A DNA stretch of 64,000 nt, from positions 39,404,492 through 39,468,491 of the forward strand of contig NC_079203.1 in assembly GCF_026745355.1 (NCBI RefSeq), in the 5' to 3' direction. The notes under the pieces were generated by a model. The model searched no databases and had not been told where the DNA came from. It worked only from the letters and a program-made list of their open reading frames with translations. Below, one piece after another: positions 12,301 to 24,100 of the stretch (its first letter is position 1; every line of letters begins with the position of its first letter). Both the position numbers and the translations under genes were made by a program. This stretch comes from Beta vulgaris subsp. vulgaris. Taxonomy: Eukaryota > Streptophyta > Magnoliopsida > Caryophyllales > Amaranthaceae.

Positions 12301-13702
12301 TTTTAAGAGTGGTCATTACAACTTTAAGGGTACCTAGAGAGGTTTCCCCAGATAGAATTAAGTAGTTTGCAAACATTTGGTGTGAAATTTCCGTTTTCCC
12401 ACTCTTAGTCTAATACGGATGATAAAGATGTATGGAGAGAGTGGATCTCCCTGTCTAATACCCCTAGAAGGGAGGAACTCCGAGGATGTGTGATCGTTTA
12501 TTAGGATTGAGGTAGAAGCTGTGGTGATGCACTCCATTTAAAGTCTGGTAGAATTCTCGTTTAGGCCAAACTCTAAAAGAGAATTTCTAATAAAGGTTCA
12601 CTCTAGTCTGTCATAAGCTTTTTCCAGATCTATTTTGATAGCAAAAAGACCTTTTTTCCCTTTTCTTTTGTTCACGAAATGTAGAATTTCATAAGCCATT
12701 ATAATAAAATTGACCTCCGTACCTTTTCCATGGATGAAACTATTTTGGTTTGGGAAGATATTTTTTGAAAGGGAGTTTCCGAGTCTTCTGACTAGGATTT
12801 TGGTGATGATTTTGTAACTCGAGTTCACTAGACTTATTGGTCTAAAATAGTTTACTTTTTCAAGGTGTTGGATTTTTGGGATAAACACTACAATGGTTTG
12901 GTTGATGTCCTTTGGCATCTTGTCTGAAGTGAATACATTTTTAACCATGAGAGAATAATCTAATTTCATAGTCAAAATTTTTGTACGAACATAGCGTGAA
13001 TACCATCTTTCCCTGGGGCTTTGAGGCTCTCAATCAAGAAAAATGCTTCTGTAATTTCGTTCCTCCAGAGGAGGGGGGGGGGGGGTTAGAGCAATCTATG
13101 CGACCTTCTACTGAATGGGGGGTATCTTGGGGTTCAAAAATTCTGTGCTAAAGAGGATAACAAAGAATTTAAAAATGGTGTTTGATATTTTGATCCACAA
13201 TTCTCTACCGCAATCTTCTTTTAGAAAGTTAATTTTATTTCTCTTTTTCCTAATGGTTGACGTGGTGTGAAAAAACTTTGTACTCCTATCTTTCTACATT
13301 AACCAATTAGTTCTAGCTCTAGTACTCTAATAGCATTCTTCTCGGTCTAAAATTGCATCTAGTTCTTTGTTTAAGAGTTCCTCTAGGTCTAGGAGATATG
13401 CTTTTCTAGAATCTCTATCAATGGCTCTCTGAATTCCTTGAGTTCGAGCGAGGAGGGATTTTTTTCTTATTAAAAATGTTACTAAAAGATTCCTTGGACC
13501 AGTCCCACTCCCACATAACTTTCGAAATTGTTTTGATTTTTTCATTAAACTCCAATGTTTCTGTTAACCAGTTCGAAGACATGAGCTGCTCAAAGTTAGA
13601 TTTTAGCAACCACATAGGTCCGAATTTGAAAGATTTTTTTTTTAGGTGGTAGATATGATAGGGTTGGTGTTTAGTAAAATGAAATTTGAAAGGTTTGCTC
13701 AT
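9386..13702 (-). pseudogene. LINE 2 ORF2 remnant (RT, zf-RVT, RNase H)
   Basis: Pieces read on the minus strand are: end of endonuclease and linker (13327-13702, SFKFGPMWLL); RT N-terminal part (12598-12975, FRPISLVNSSYKIITKIL and IDLEKAYDRLE); RT C-terminal part (12092-12376, DKSKIYFSSN, DLGTYLGF); linker (11385-11678, WNPGLGEDINLWNDMW); zf-RVT (11039-11437, IWNSPGHQKMRVFLWQAWW); and RNase H (10502-10924 joined to 9386-9481, FFKINVDASF, SSNVVADLIAKDAS). Many stops and frameshifts separate them. The copy is more decayed than LINE 1, which fits an older insertion that had time to collect nested elements. Confidence 0.85.
9490..10493. mobile_element. Non-autonomous hAT element (1004 bp) in LINE 2 RNase H
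   Basis: Inverted termini CAGGCTCGGCCCTGA (left) and TCAGGACCGGGCCTG (right, reverse complement CAGGCCCGGTCCTGA). It is flanked by a perfect 8-bp duplication ttggccta at 9482-9489 and 10494-10501. Subterminal regions are rich in GGGCCC. The interior has no recognisable transposase. The TIR and 8-bp TSD are typical of hAT elements. The insertion interrupts an RNase H reading frame that becomes continuous again when the element is removed, which confirms both borders. Confidence 0.9.
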
Positions 13703-13740
13703 GATTTCTTTTAAGATAGAAAAAAAGTTTACATCCTTAA

Positions 13741-13999
13741 CATGTTGGAAATTTTTCTAAGAAAAAACTTCCAGTCATTCAAAAACAAAGTAAGATTAGG
13801 CCCTCAAAGCTTCATCCATATACCTTATCTTCAATAACCACAATCACTATGATTTGTGACTACTAGCTCAAAAGCAACAACCACAATATCTCGAACTATA
13901 GAAACTTGATCTCCGAACTTATTGTTGAGAGATATACAACAAGGCTCATCGGGTTGAATCAGGTTTGTGTTCGATAATAAATGAGCCAAAAATTCCTCA
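13741..13999. other. Intergenic, no gene seen
   Basis: AT-rich sequence between the truncated end of LINE 2 and the CACTA element. No coding signal. Confidence 0.5.
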
Positions 14000-14002
14000 A
14001 TC

Positions 14003-15462
14003 CACTAGTAGAATAAATGCTATTTGCTGCGGTGGTATTGTTGCGGTTTTACTCATACGCAGCAATATAGCACGTGAAAAGAAAAGATAAATATAAATTA
14101 AAGATATTGCTCCGGTTTTGGCCTAAAACCGCAACAATATTGTATCAACATGAAAATTTTTGAAGAAAAAGTTGACTTTTTGACCGAAATATTGCTGCGG
14201 TTTTGGTAAAAAACAGCAGCAATATGAGAAAACAATATTAAAATTAATATTTTAATATATTGCTGCGGTTCTTTGAAAGAACCGCAACAATATCATGTAA
14301 ATATATTATAAACCGGTATAAAAGACGTGCTTTTATTACTTAGGGTTTTTCTTTATCACCACACGCCTCTCTCTCACACTGCTCTCAAAACCGCCTCTCT
14401 TCAACCCTCTCTCTCTCTCTCTGCTCTCAATCTCTCATTCTCTCTCACTCGTGTTCGTTCCTCCCTCCGATCTAACACCGGTCGTCATTATTCTCCGGTA
14501 AGCTTCGTCGCTCATTCCTCACTCTCTGATCCAACACCGGTCGTCGCTTCATCACTCGTTATTCACTCGTTCGCTTCACTTCGCATCCTCTCTCACTCGT
14601 GTTCGTTCCTCCCTCCGGTCGTCGTTTGCACTCGTGATCCAACACCGGTCGTCGCAACACCGGTGCTCGCTTCAGATCTCACTCGAGTTCGTTCGCTCGT
14701 GCAGTCGTGCTCCGATTTCGTGACTGTCAACACCGGTGCTCGTGAATTAAATCTGCTTTTTTTTTCCTTTTTTTTCGTTATTTTTGTTTTTTTAGATATG
14801 TAGATTTTTGTGTTCATATTTCGAATTTCTGTTCATTAGGTTGTATAATTTAGATCTGTAGATTTTGTTTTAGGATTTGTTTGATTTTTATAGTTTCAAC
14901 ACTTATTCTTTTTGTTTCTTAGGGTTTCATAACTCTTGTTCTTTAGCTTCCATAGTGTTGTTCATAACAAGTTTAACACTTATTTTTTGGTTTGTATTTT
15001 TTGTTATTTTAGATCAGTAGATTTTTTGTTTTAAGATTTTTTTATTTTTCAGTTTCTTATTTTTTTAGTAATTAGTCATTGTAACTAAGCTGTCAATGTT
15101 AGTGTATGTGAAAAAATGTTGTTTTTCTAATAGGATTTTTTTCATTTTCAAATTTAATCGCAAAATGCAAAAAAAGGAATTTTTTTTTTACCTATACCTG
15201 TACATATTGCTGCGGTTTTTTGTTAAAAAACGCGCAGCAATATGTTATTTATTTATTATAAAATAGCGTGTATTGCTGCGGTTTGCCCTAAAAACCGTAG
15301 CAATATTACGTGTTAACTAGATAAAAAATTATAATATTGCTGCGGTTTAAAACCGCAGCAATATAATTAAAACCTATTGCTGCCCTCTTAATTGCTGCGC
15401 GCCCAAAACCGCAGCAATATGCCACTTTTTAACTGCAACAAATAGCGTTTATTCTATTAGTG
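14003..15462. mobile_element. Non-autonomous CACTA (EnSpm) element with hairpin-array ends
   Basis: Termini are CACTAGTAGAATAAATGCTA on the left and, in reverse complement, CACTAATAGAATAAACGCTA on the right, with a 3-bp TSD atc (14000-14002 and 15463-15465). Both subterminal regions hold several copies of an inverted motif of the form ATTGCTGCGGTTTT...AAAACCGCAGCAAT, each able to form a hairpin (near 14020-14075, 14103-14140, 14190-14225, 14260-14293 on the left and 15205-15245, 15270-15308, 15333-15363 on the right). There is no transposase. The middle (about 14310-14810) is CT-rich with repeats of accggtcgtcg and may be captured host sequence. Confidence 0.88.
14312..14812 (+). other. CT-rich insert of the CACTA element, possible captured 5' leader
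   Basis: A TATA-like ggtataaaag (about 14313) is followed by a CT-rich tract and an open frame of 158 codons (14327-14803) made mostly of Ser, Leu, Arg and Thr. The phrase caacaccggtcgtcg recurs. The composition resembles a promoter plus CT-rich 5' UTR more than a protein gene, and the frame is likely incidental. Capture of host sequence by CACTA elements is known; here it is an inference. Confidence 0.35.
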
Positions 15463-15465
15463 ATC

Positions 15466-15655
15466 CAAACCTAACTCATCTATAAACGGGTTCAAAAATT
15501 CAATTTTGATCCGACCTATTTAATAAACGTGTTACTTGTATAATCCTTTAAACCCATTTAATCATAAATTATATTAAAAAGTATATATTTTCCTAAAAAG
15601 CTAAATGAGCAAGTTATCTATTGAAAAGTATTTATATTTAGAGTTTCTTAAAATA
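15466..15655. other. Old repeat-like host sequence
   Basis: Contains phrases such as aacgggttcaaaaattcaa and gacctatttaataaacgtgtta. Similar vocabulary occurs right of LINE 3 (20640-20800), so LINE 3 and the CACTA element seem to have landed in an older degenerate repeat. Class not determined. Confidence 0.3.
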
Positions 15656-15787
15656 ATTATGACGAATTTGAACACATAACATGACCAACAAGCCACATGA
15701 ACAGGATGATAAAGCTAACTTTTTTCTCTCTAGCAACGCTCACTGGTGCACGATAAGGGTGTTTACTATCGTGCGCTCCGGCGCCTA

Positions 15788-16700
15788 ATGGGGAGGAAGA
15801 AGAAGGCTTCAGTGCCGGCAAACAGCTCGCTGGAACCAGGAAAAGATAGTGAATCATCTAAGAGTAGTTTGAGAGTGGGAGAATCAAGTAAAGAGAATAT
15901 CAATGGAGCAGTAACTGAGGGTAACCTAAGCTCTGTAATCCAAGAAGCGATTGTACCTGAAAACAAGGAGAATCCTAAAGAAGGTGGTGGAGGAAGTAAA
16001 GATTCAGCTGAACAATGGAAAATATTCACAAGCCAGAGTAGAATCTCAAGCAAAGGTATGGGTCTCAAATTTTTAGCTCCTGTTATTGTGGAAGGTTGTC
16101 CTACAGCCAAACTAGAACAAGCTGAAGTAGAGAAAATGAATGATATCTGGAATAATTCATTGATAGTCTACATTGTGGGGGCAAAATCCTACTCTTACTG
16201 CAGTAAAATCGTTTCTTAAAGTTCAGTGGCAGCTGCCAGAAGAACACACCATGTTTAAACATGATGAGGGTTATTTTGTTGTAAAAATGCAATCCAGAGA
16301 GGCTAGATATTCAATCTTGTACTCTGGCCCTCATATGTTTTATGGAAAACCAATGATTGTGAAGCAATGGTCTTCCACTTTTAACTTCCATTCTGAAGCC
16401 TTAAAAGTGGTTCCTATCTGGGTGAAGTTGGCTAATCTCCCCTTGAATTGTTGGAGTGAAAACTCTCTAAGTAGAATAGGGAGTCTTTTGGGGGTTCCTC
16501 TTTATGCAGATGAGTGTACATCAACTACACTTAGGGTTTCTTATGCTAGAATCCTTATAGAGATGGATGTGACAAAAGATATGCCAAAGGAAGTTAAAAT
16601 TGCAGATCCTAATGGGAATATCTTTACACAAAATGTTAGTTATGATTGGGCTTCACCTTATTGTATGAAATGCCAGAGTATTGAGCATAATTGTGATAAA
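15788..16700 (+). pseudogene. LINE 3 ORF1 (DUF4283-like), frameshifted
   Basis: Starts at an ATG with a basic MGRKKK leader and a Ser/Glu-rich region, then a DUF4283-like segment in which the frame shifts near 16170 (MNDIWNNSLIVYIVGAK leads into PTLTAVKSFLKVQW in another frame). The later part has VVPIWVKLANLPLNCWS and a partial knuckle, CMKCQSIEHNC, before a stop at 16701-16703. The role in the family is RNA binding during retrotransposition. Confidence 0.75.
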
Positions 16701-17070
16701 TAGATCCTTATGATGAAGTAAGAAGATAGTTCAGAAATGGATGCCAAGGCCAACTGGGAAGCAAGTTATTGTAGCTCCAGGCTCTGGTGATCCCACCTTG
16801 CCAGTAGATCCTAGGCCTCCTAGTGATCCTATCATTGTGGTAGATCTAAGGGCTGAAGCACTTGCTACTCCAGTAGCCTCACCTAGTCAACAAATGAAGA
16901 CTGAAGAAGAAGAAGCTAAGTGTGGAAAGTGGTCACTAGAAAATCGAAAGATAAGGGGAAACAAGTGACCTATCAGACAGCAAAGGTGGTGAATTATGCA
17001 AATCAAAGTGGAAGTAAAGACTCAGGTAAACTTGGGGGCGCTAAGGGGCCAAACCCTGATCTATCCTAAT

Positions 17071-20000
17071 GATAATAACTTCATGGAATATCAGAGGGAT
17101 GAATGATCCCTACAAAATAAAAGAAGTTAAAATTTTTCTGAAACAGGAGAAGGTGGATCTGTGTGGTTTACTAGAGACTAGAGTTAGATCTCATAATGCT
17201 CTAAAAATTCAAAAAAAGTTTGGGGTTGAGTGCACTTAGTGTTGCAATTATTCCTTCACTCCCAGAGGAAGGATATGGATTGGCTGGAAACCTGGGGAAA
17301 TAAAGGTGCAGATTATTAAGCAAGCAGAACAGTTGATGGCTTGTAAGGTAAGTAATTTTGAAGGTACAATTGACTTTAGTCTTATAGTTGTGTATGGCTT
17401 GCACACTATAGGAGATAGAAAGGACTTGTGGAAGGGCTTGCTGGATGTGTTAGAAGACCTTAATAATCTAGTCATGATTATAGGGGATTTTAATGCAGTT
17501 ATGCATTCTAGTGACAAGATTAATGGTAATCCAATTAGTGTCACTGAGACTCAAGATTTTGAAAGTTCTGTGGGTGAGGCTAGAGTAATGGAAGCTCCTA
17601 CTGCAGGGGTCTATTATTCCTGGAGTAACAGAGGGGAAGGTCAAACTAGAATTGCTAGTAGGATAGACAAAGCCCTGGTGAATCAAGCTAGGCTTGATAA
17701 ATATACTGATGTGGTAGTGAACTACAAAGCTAATGGAGTTTTAGACCACAGCCTTATGGTGTTTAATATGAATCCACATATTATTCAAGGAGGAAGGCCT
17801 TTTAAGTTTCTGAACATATTGTGTGAGCATGACAACTTTGAAGATGTTGTTCAGGTTGCTTGGAATAGTGTGAATGATGAGTTTAAAATGAAGAGTATTT
17901 GGCTTAAGCTGAAAAAAGTTAAGCATGCTCTGAAGCAGCTGCATAAGTCCCAGTCTCAGGCTTATTGCAAAATTGAGGAGCTAAGGAGGAAGTTAGCTAA
18001 TGTGCAAGCATTGCCTGACCTCAATACTAACTCCAGATTACAAAAACAAGAGAAGGAATATGAATGGAAAGAAGCTTAGATACTGGTCTCGGGTTGAAGA
18101 GAGTATTCTAAGGCAAAAATCAAGAATTACTTGGTTAACTCAGGGCTGGGTGATTCAAATTCTAAGTTCTTCTTTTCTGCTATGAAAGCAAGGAAAGCAA
18201 AGAACAAGATCACTCAAATTCAGAATGCTCATGGTGAAAATTTAACAAAGCCAGAAGATATTCAGGAGGAAGTTGTAGGGTTCTTCAAAGGTTTACTAGG
18301 TACAAGAGCCAGTGAGTTACCTGGTATTGATATCCAAATCATGAGAGCAGGCAAACAGTTGAGTAGAGAAGCTTGTGATGCTCTAATAACAACTGTTACA
18401 AGAGAAGAGATAAATGCAACTCTGTTTAGTATTGATGATGCTAAAGCTCCTAGGATTGATGGGTTTAACTCAGTGTTCTTTAAGAAATGTTGGAGCTTCA
18501 TTAAAGAAGATATGTATTTGGCAGTGCAAGAGTTTTTCCAAAAAGCATTTCTGCATTGGCCGGTGAATACCACAGTTATAACTTTGATTCCTAAGAAGGC
18601 TAATATTATTCATGCTAAGGATTATAGGCCAATAGCCTGTTGCACAGTTATGTATAAAATCATCTCCAAGATTTTAACACAAAGAATGGGCAAGGTGATT
18701 AATGAAGTTGTGAATTCAGCTCAATCTGGTTTTATACCAGGAAGACACATTGTAAATAACATATTACTTGCTACTGAGCTGATCAAAGGCTACAATAGAA
18801 AGCATATGTCTCCTAGATGCCTAATCAAGGTAGACGTTAAGAAGGCTTATGATTCCGTTGAATGGTGCTTCCTAGAGAAAATGTTATATGAACTGGGGTT
18901 CCCTGATTAATACATTCAGTGGACTATGGCTTGTGTGAGAAGTGTTAGCTATTCTATGTTGATAAATGGCATCCTTGCAGATCCTTTTCAAGCTAAGAGG
19001 GGAGTTAGACAGGGGGATCCACTCTCTCCATTTTTGTTTGCTCTTAGCATGGAATATTTGAGTAGATGCCTAGATGAGCTTCACTTGAATCCTGATTTTA
19101 ATTTTCACCTTAAGTGTGAAAAGATAAATCTCACACACATGATGTTTGCAGATGATATGCTATTACTTGCAAGGGCAGATCATATAGTTCAATATCCAAG
19201 ATTATGGCTGCATTTCATAAGTTTTCTTCAGCTTCAGGGCTTGAAGCAAGTGTGGAAAAAAGCTACATTTACATGGCTAGGGTGTCTGAGGAGGAGAAGG
19301 TAATGCTTGCTGAGCTTATTCATATGCCAATTGGGCAACTCCCCTTCAAGTACCTGGGAGTCCCATTAGCTTCAAAAAAACTCAACTTCACTCAGTGTAA
19401 ACCTTTAGTGGAGAAGATTACTGAACGAGCCTAAGGGTGGATGGCTAGCCTTCTATCCTTGGGAGATTGCAGCTAATTAGAACTATTCTAAGTAGCATGC
19501 AGAATTATTAGGGCCACATTTCCCCCCTCTCAAAGAAGATCATTAAGGTTGTTGAAGGAGTTTGGAGGAAGTTCCTCTGGACTGGTGCAGTGGTTCCTTC
19601 GAAAAAAATCTCCAGTAGCATGGGAGAAGTTATTTAATAGCAAAAGTGCAGGAGAGTGGAACTTGATTGATATGAAAGTCTAGAATCAAGCAGCAATCAT
19701 GAAGCTCCTATGGGCTATCTCGTTTAAAAGAGAGAAGTTGTGGGTTCAATGGATCCATACCTATTACATAAAAAGACAAACTGCAGACACAGTTGTTGTA
19801 AGCAACAACACCTCTTGGATTCTTAAGAAAGTGCTGGAAACCAGAGATCATGTTCAGGCTTATTAAGGATGGCAGGCAATGATAGTGAATGGAAGCTTTA
19901 GCATCCATAAAGCTTATCTTAGAATGAAGGTAGTTAATGAAAGAGTTATTTTTGGAGAAGGGTGATTAAGGACAACAAAGCTTCACCTAGAAGTGTGTTT

Positions 20001-20327
20001 ATTCTATGGTTAGCAGCTCAACAAAGGTTGGCAACTACAGACAGGTTACTGAAATGGCACATTCAATGCAACCCTATGTGCAAGCTTTGTGATGATAAAA
20101 ATGAAACAATTGAGCATTTGTTCTTTGAATGTCAGTATACTAATACAGTGTGGAGTCAGCTGCTTAGAATTCTTCATATTCACAAAAGAGGACAAAGATT
20201 CAATATGGAATTACAAGAAGCATGTAGAAAGGCTCACAGTAAATCTCGAAGAGCAAGAATTTATGTTATGATGTTCACTGAGGCAGTTTATATGTTGTGG
20301 CACCAGAGAAATCAAACAACATTCTGA
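17071..20327 (+). pseudogene. LINE 3 ORF2 (endonuclease, RT, zf-RVT), broken
   Basis: The endonuclease start reads SWNIRGMNDP near 17083, followed by GLLETR. After a shift it continues as LIVVYG, IIGDFNAV and GVLDHS (17306-18079). The RT part has FIPGRHIVNN, KVDVKKAYDSVEW, then a TAA after GFPD (18908-18910), then [13 protein letters not shown] and FADD (near 19146). Further shifts occur near 18100, 19200 and 19300, with stops at 19432-19434 and beyond. The zf-RVT part (19962-20327) has CKLCDDKNETIEHLFFEC. No RNase H follows; the element ends about 200 bp later. Confidence 0.85.
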
Positions 20328-20557
20328 AACACTCTTATGCAGCCTGACAAAAAATATAAAGATATTCTGTTTAGAGTGGCAGCTAGATGTAAAGATGAGG
20401 ATAGACACATGCTATTAGTGTGATGTCTTGTGTTTTTCTGCTCTCCCTCTAGTACCAGCTTGTTGCTGAGTATTTGGGTTTTGTATGCTTGAATCACAAC
20501 CAATTTTTTTTTGGTTTTCAATAATAACTTTGAATTACAAAACATTATGACGAATTT

Positions 20558-21119
20558 CACATTTTACTTTTTCTTAACCAAATTTTAGATTTATCAATAT
20601 ATTTTCGAAAGTTTTCTATATGTATAAGTTAATAAGGTCGAACCGAATCATTTTTGGATTGAAAATAACAAGCTGAACGTAACATGTTTAATTAAATGGA
20701 TTAATCGTGGCAATTCATTTACTAAAATGGGTCAAAGATCCCAACCATAACCCACTTGTTTCAAGTTAGGTCCGAACCAGATTGTCGTATTGGATCTACT
20801 TATAGATGTAGTATGTAATCAACTAGATTTACCGCCAAAAATAACAGAATGATGAGCAGAAATAGGACAAATAATGTGAAAAGTGTCCACTAAGGCTTTA
20901 ACACAGGATATTCTACCACTATCTATCACAAGGCTAACAACAATTGGCTACACCTTTTCAACATGTCCACTGTCTAGTACAAAATCTGGACTTGATTTTT
21001 TAGAAAGATGCATATGGCAGGATTTTGTATCCTGCCATCAAAATCTTGATCAGACCTATCAGTTTTCGAAATCAAATAATAATGATCAATAGAATTCTAG
21101 ACCATGTTAGATACACAAC
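20558..21119. other. Intergenic; degenerate repeat, no gene seen
   Basis: AT-rich, with phrases such as ggtcgaaccgaatc and aagttaggtccgaacc suggesting an old repeat. No coding signal. Confidence 0.4.
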
Positions 21120-24100
21120 TTAACCAGGTCCTACTTTTGGAATATCATAGTGCTCACTTAAGTTTGCCAGATACTCATTAAATTTTTGAACTCTATCTCG
21201 GTGTGAATCCTTAGCACTCTTGAGCAGCCGTCTCGCTTCAAGTTGCTTCCACTGCTCTAGGTACCGTCTCTCAGCTGGTGTGAGTCGTTCATCATATTTA
21301 GTAGCCACTTCATAACCACCGTGCGCATTGTTCTCAGTATTCCTCCTCTCTACAATACCTGTCATAATCACCACTTTGTTTCCATCTTGAGCCCTTTTAT
21401 GCAGCCATAATACAGTACTACTATAACTATACCACAAACATCAAGCAAATTTCTTTACTATCACCTTTTTTCATAATATTATCTGAGTATTGTACAATAT
21501 TATAAACTGCCAAATCATAAACAGCCAACAAAAATAATTTTGGAACGTCTGCAAACATAAATGTCGAGCGGTGAACGAAAACAAAGGAGCGAACTCCTAC
21601 TTAGCTTTGAGCTAAGTAACATCTACGAAGAGCCAAGATGTTCTAACCCAAAAATTGCAAGTATATAGCCTCTACTGATATAATTTGTCAACAAAGAAAG
21701 AGGGACTGCTTGGCTTCGATCCCAAAACAGAGTTTAAGGGGAGATAATAATTTCGACAGGTACAGAGTTGTGTGGCTAGCATTGAGCCCTAGTCCCTATT
21801 GAAAAGAAAATGTGAGTAGGTAATTTGAGACTATCATTTCTTTGGTTAGCATACTTGAAATTCAAAATACTTGTAATAACATAACCACCACCACACCACC
21901 AACAAACATGCAACAATGGTTAAACTAAGAAGTCTTTTTTTCAAACTCTGAATTTTGAAGTATGACTACCTTCCTTACTAAAAAGAAATTTAGAAAATTT
22001 AAAATCCTGATAAGGATAACTTCTTTGGCAACCAAGAACAATATTATTAATGTAGGCTTTGTAGTAAAATGACCCAATGTACCTACATCGAACTTGTTTC
22101 GACTTTTGTCTCTCACCAGAAAAGTAAACCTATTAATTACAGATCCACAGAACAGGGCAACGCTCTATTAACATTTAACAATTCCAGCTAAGACAAAGGG
22201 CAAATTACAACCTACACAAAATGGAGACATAGTACCTGGGGAAAGATAACAAGAACAGAGCAAGAATAGACTATTTGATTTTCTTGTTTTTAATCTAGAA
22301 TCATATCTACAGTTACATTGTCGAGATGTCAGCTTAGTAAATCTGAATCCTGAAATTTCCCAGTAGCAAGAGCATAAAAAAGAAACAGCATTGGAAAATT
22401 CATGAGTTGAAGTAAACTGCGTAAAAGTTCAATAACATAGAAATGAGATAACAGTTGAGACACATGCAAACCTAACAGAAGTAGTGGGTTGCTGGGGGCA
22501 AGAAGGGAATATGGGCCACATTGCCACACTGGTCACCAAGGTACCTAATTTCAACTGCATAGCGCCATAGCCAATGCAAAAAGGGTTTCAATAGATCAAG
22601 GACATGAATAAATGGAAGCACCAACTTGTTGCATGCTTATTTGATATTGAGCTGCAGCATATAGGTGCTTGTTCTGGGAAGTCGGGATAGCATTAAAAGG
22701 GTATTGGTGAAGGAAATATGGAAATACTTTAGTGGTATGCTTAATTGCGAGGGATAATTGAATTTCTTCCTAGACCTGCTTTTGCTCTTTCTTCAATCTT
22801 CACTTCAATCCTAATAACACAGTAATGCTTTAGAAGTGAACGACAACAACAACAAAAAATTGACAATATAAAAGAAAAGAAAAGAACATGATCATCAAAG
22901 AATTCAAATAAATCAATGTACAGCATAAAGCGGAACCCTACGTCTAAAAAGACTACATCTACGTGCTCCCTTCGTTTCAAAATTAAAGGCGTGTCAACCA
23001 CTTTTAAGCTGATTAGGCATTTGGTTAACTTTAGCTAAGTTTGCATTATTGATATTAGTTGACATTAAATTATATATCGATCTTACCTTGATAGTATAAA
23101 GTGGCATTTAATATTGCATGAATGGTATTCTACTATGCCTTATATTGTGAAACAATACTTTTTTAGCTAAAATGCCTTATAATCAAAAGCAGAAAGACAA
23201 TTTGTTTTGAAGGTGAATGATACATGTAGTTAAAAATATTTGCATCTCTCCTTTTTCGCCCAAGGCGCAAGATGAATCTTCTTAATCTACCTTATTCCTT
23301 AATTTCGAATCGGATAAATTATTGTGTAAGTAACTAAGTACACAATGAACTGGCCTAATTGGGAAGCATAGTCTAGACATCACATTATCAGTTTCATAAG
23401 GGTAGCTCGAGGAAGAAGGATGGGAGTTGATTACAGGAAAGAGAGAGGGAAAAGTGAGTCAGAATTCATAAATAAGGAAAGTAGGGAGAGAGGGGATCAT
23501 CATAAAAATAATGAGAGTTTCCACCAGTTTTCATTAGCTCTTGAGAGTGATCAAGTCACTCGAATGCTTGTTTAATCCTCTAATTTGCTGCAATTCCAAT
23601 TCATCTATCTTCATCATTACTTTTCTATCATATTCATTTCCAATCAAATCTGCCCAGTCATGTGAATTCTTAGCAAAGTAGTAACTTGCCATATACCACA
23701 CAATTATTAGGGACATTGTTGATTGGAATTTCAGAACAAGTAATCCAGTGTAGGATGAACCATGAATTTCACCTCGTGTGAGATAAAAACGCCTCAAGTG
23801 ATACCACTTGGGTTTCGCAGCAAGATCGCGTACAAAATTCATGATCTTATCTCTTCACCCTCATATGCAACTAGCTAAAAAGTACTGTTAAGAACCGTTC
23901 TAGCTTCAAAGTCCGCACTCCACAGTCCACACACAAACACACCCACACACTCCTTTTTCCTTGACACCAAGAGTACAGAGAGATATAATCTAATAGATGC
24001 TTGACTGATTCATTTACAAGATTAAACCGAACAATTGACAATGGTGACTTGTATGCATACGTACAAAAACACACAAATAAATGAAGACGAAAGAACATCA

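Larger units (their letters stand above)
8739..13740 (-). mobile_element. LINE 2: 5'-truncated copy of the LINE 1 family, carrying two nested elements
   Basis: On the minus strand this encodes the same RT, zf-RVT and RNase H series as LINE 1, starting near the end of the endonuclease domain (about 13700), so it is 5'-truncated. Its 3' end (plus 8739-8755) reads TTTTTATC followed by an A-run, as in LINE 1. A TRIM (8932-9373) lies in its 3' UTR and a hAT element (9490-10493) in its RNase H. Removing the hAT element and one TSD copy restores continuous RNase H reading (CRTLL joined to GQSKEASLNYEARSS). The 5' boundary is approximate and no TSD was found. Confidence 0.85.
15670..20543 (+). mobile_element. 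LINE 3: L1-type LINE without RNase H, inactive
   Basis: Bounded by a 14-bp target duplication attatgacgaattt at 15656-15669 and 20544-20557, which fixes both ends of a 4.87-kb insertion. Encodes an ORF1 with a DUF4283-like domain, an AP endonuclease, an RT and a zf-RVT domain, and ends without an RNase H. The 3' end reads ttgaattacaaaac rather than a long poly-A. The protein motifs differ from LINE 1 and 2, so it belongs to another L1 lineage. Several stops and shifts inactivate it. Confidence 0.9.

Noticed and set aside
14327..14803. 158-codon ORF in the CACTA element
   Set aside because: Low-complexity Ser/Leu/Arg-rich translation of CT-rich repeats; more like a leader than a protein.
22741..23001. 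86-codon minus-strand ORF in the FAM32A intron
   Set aside because: Overlaps a Stowaway-like end and a simple aac repeat; no protein-like features.
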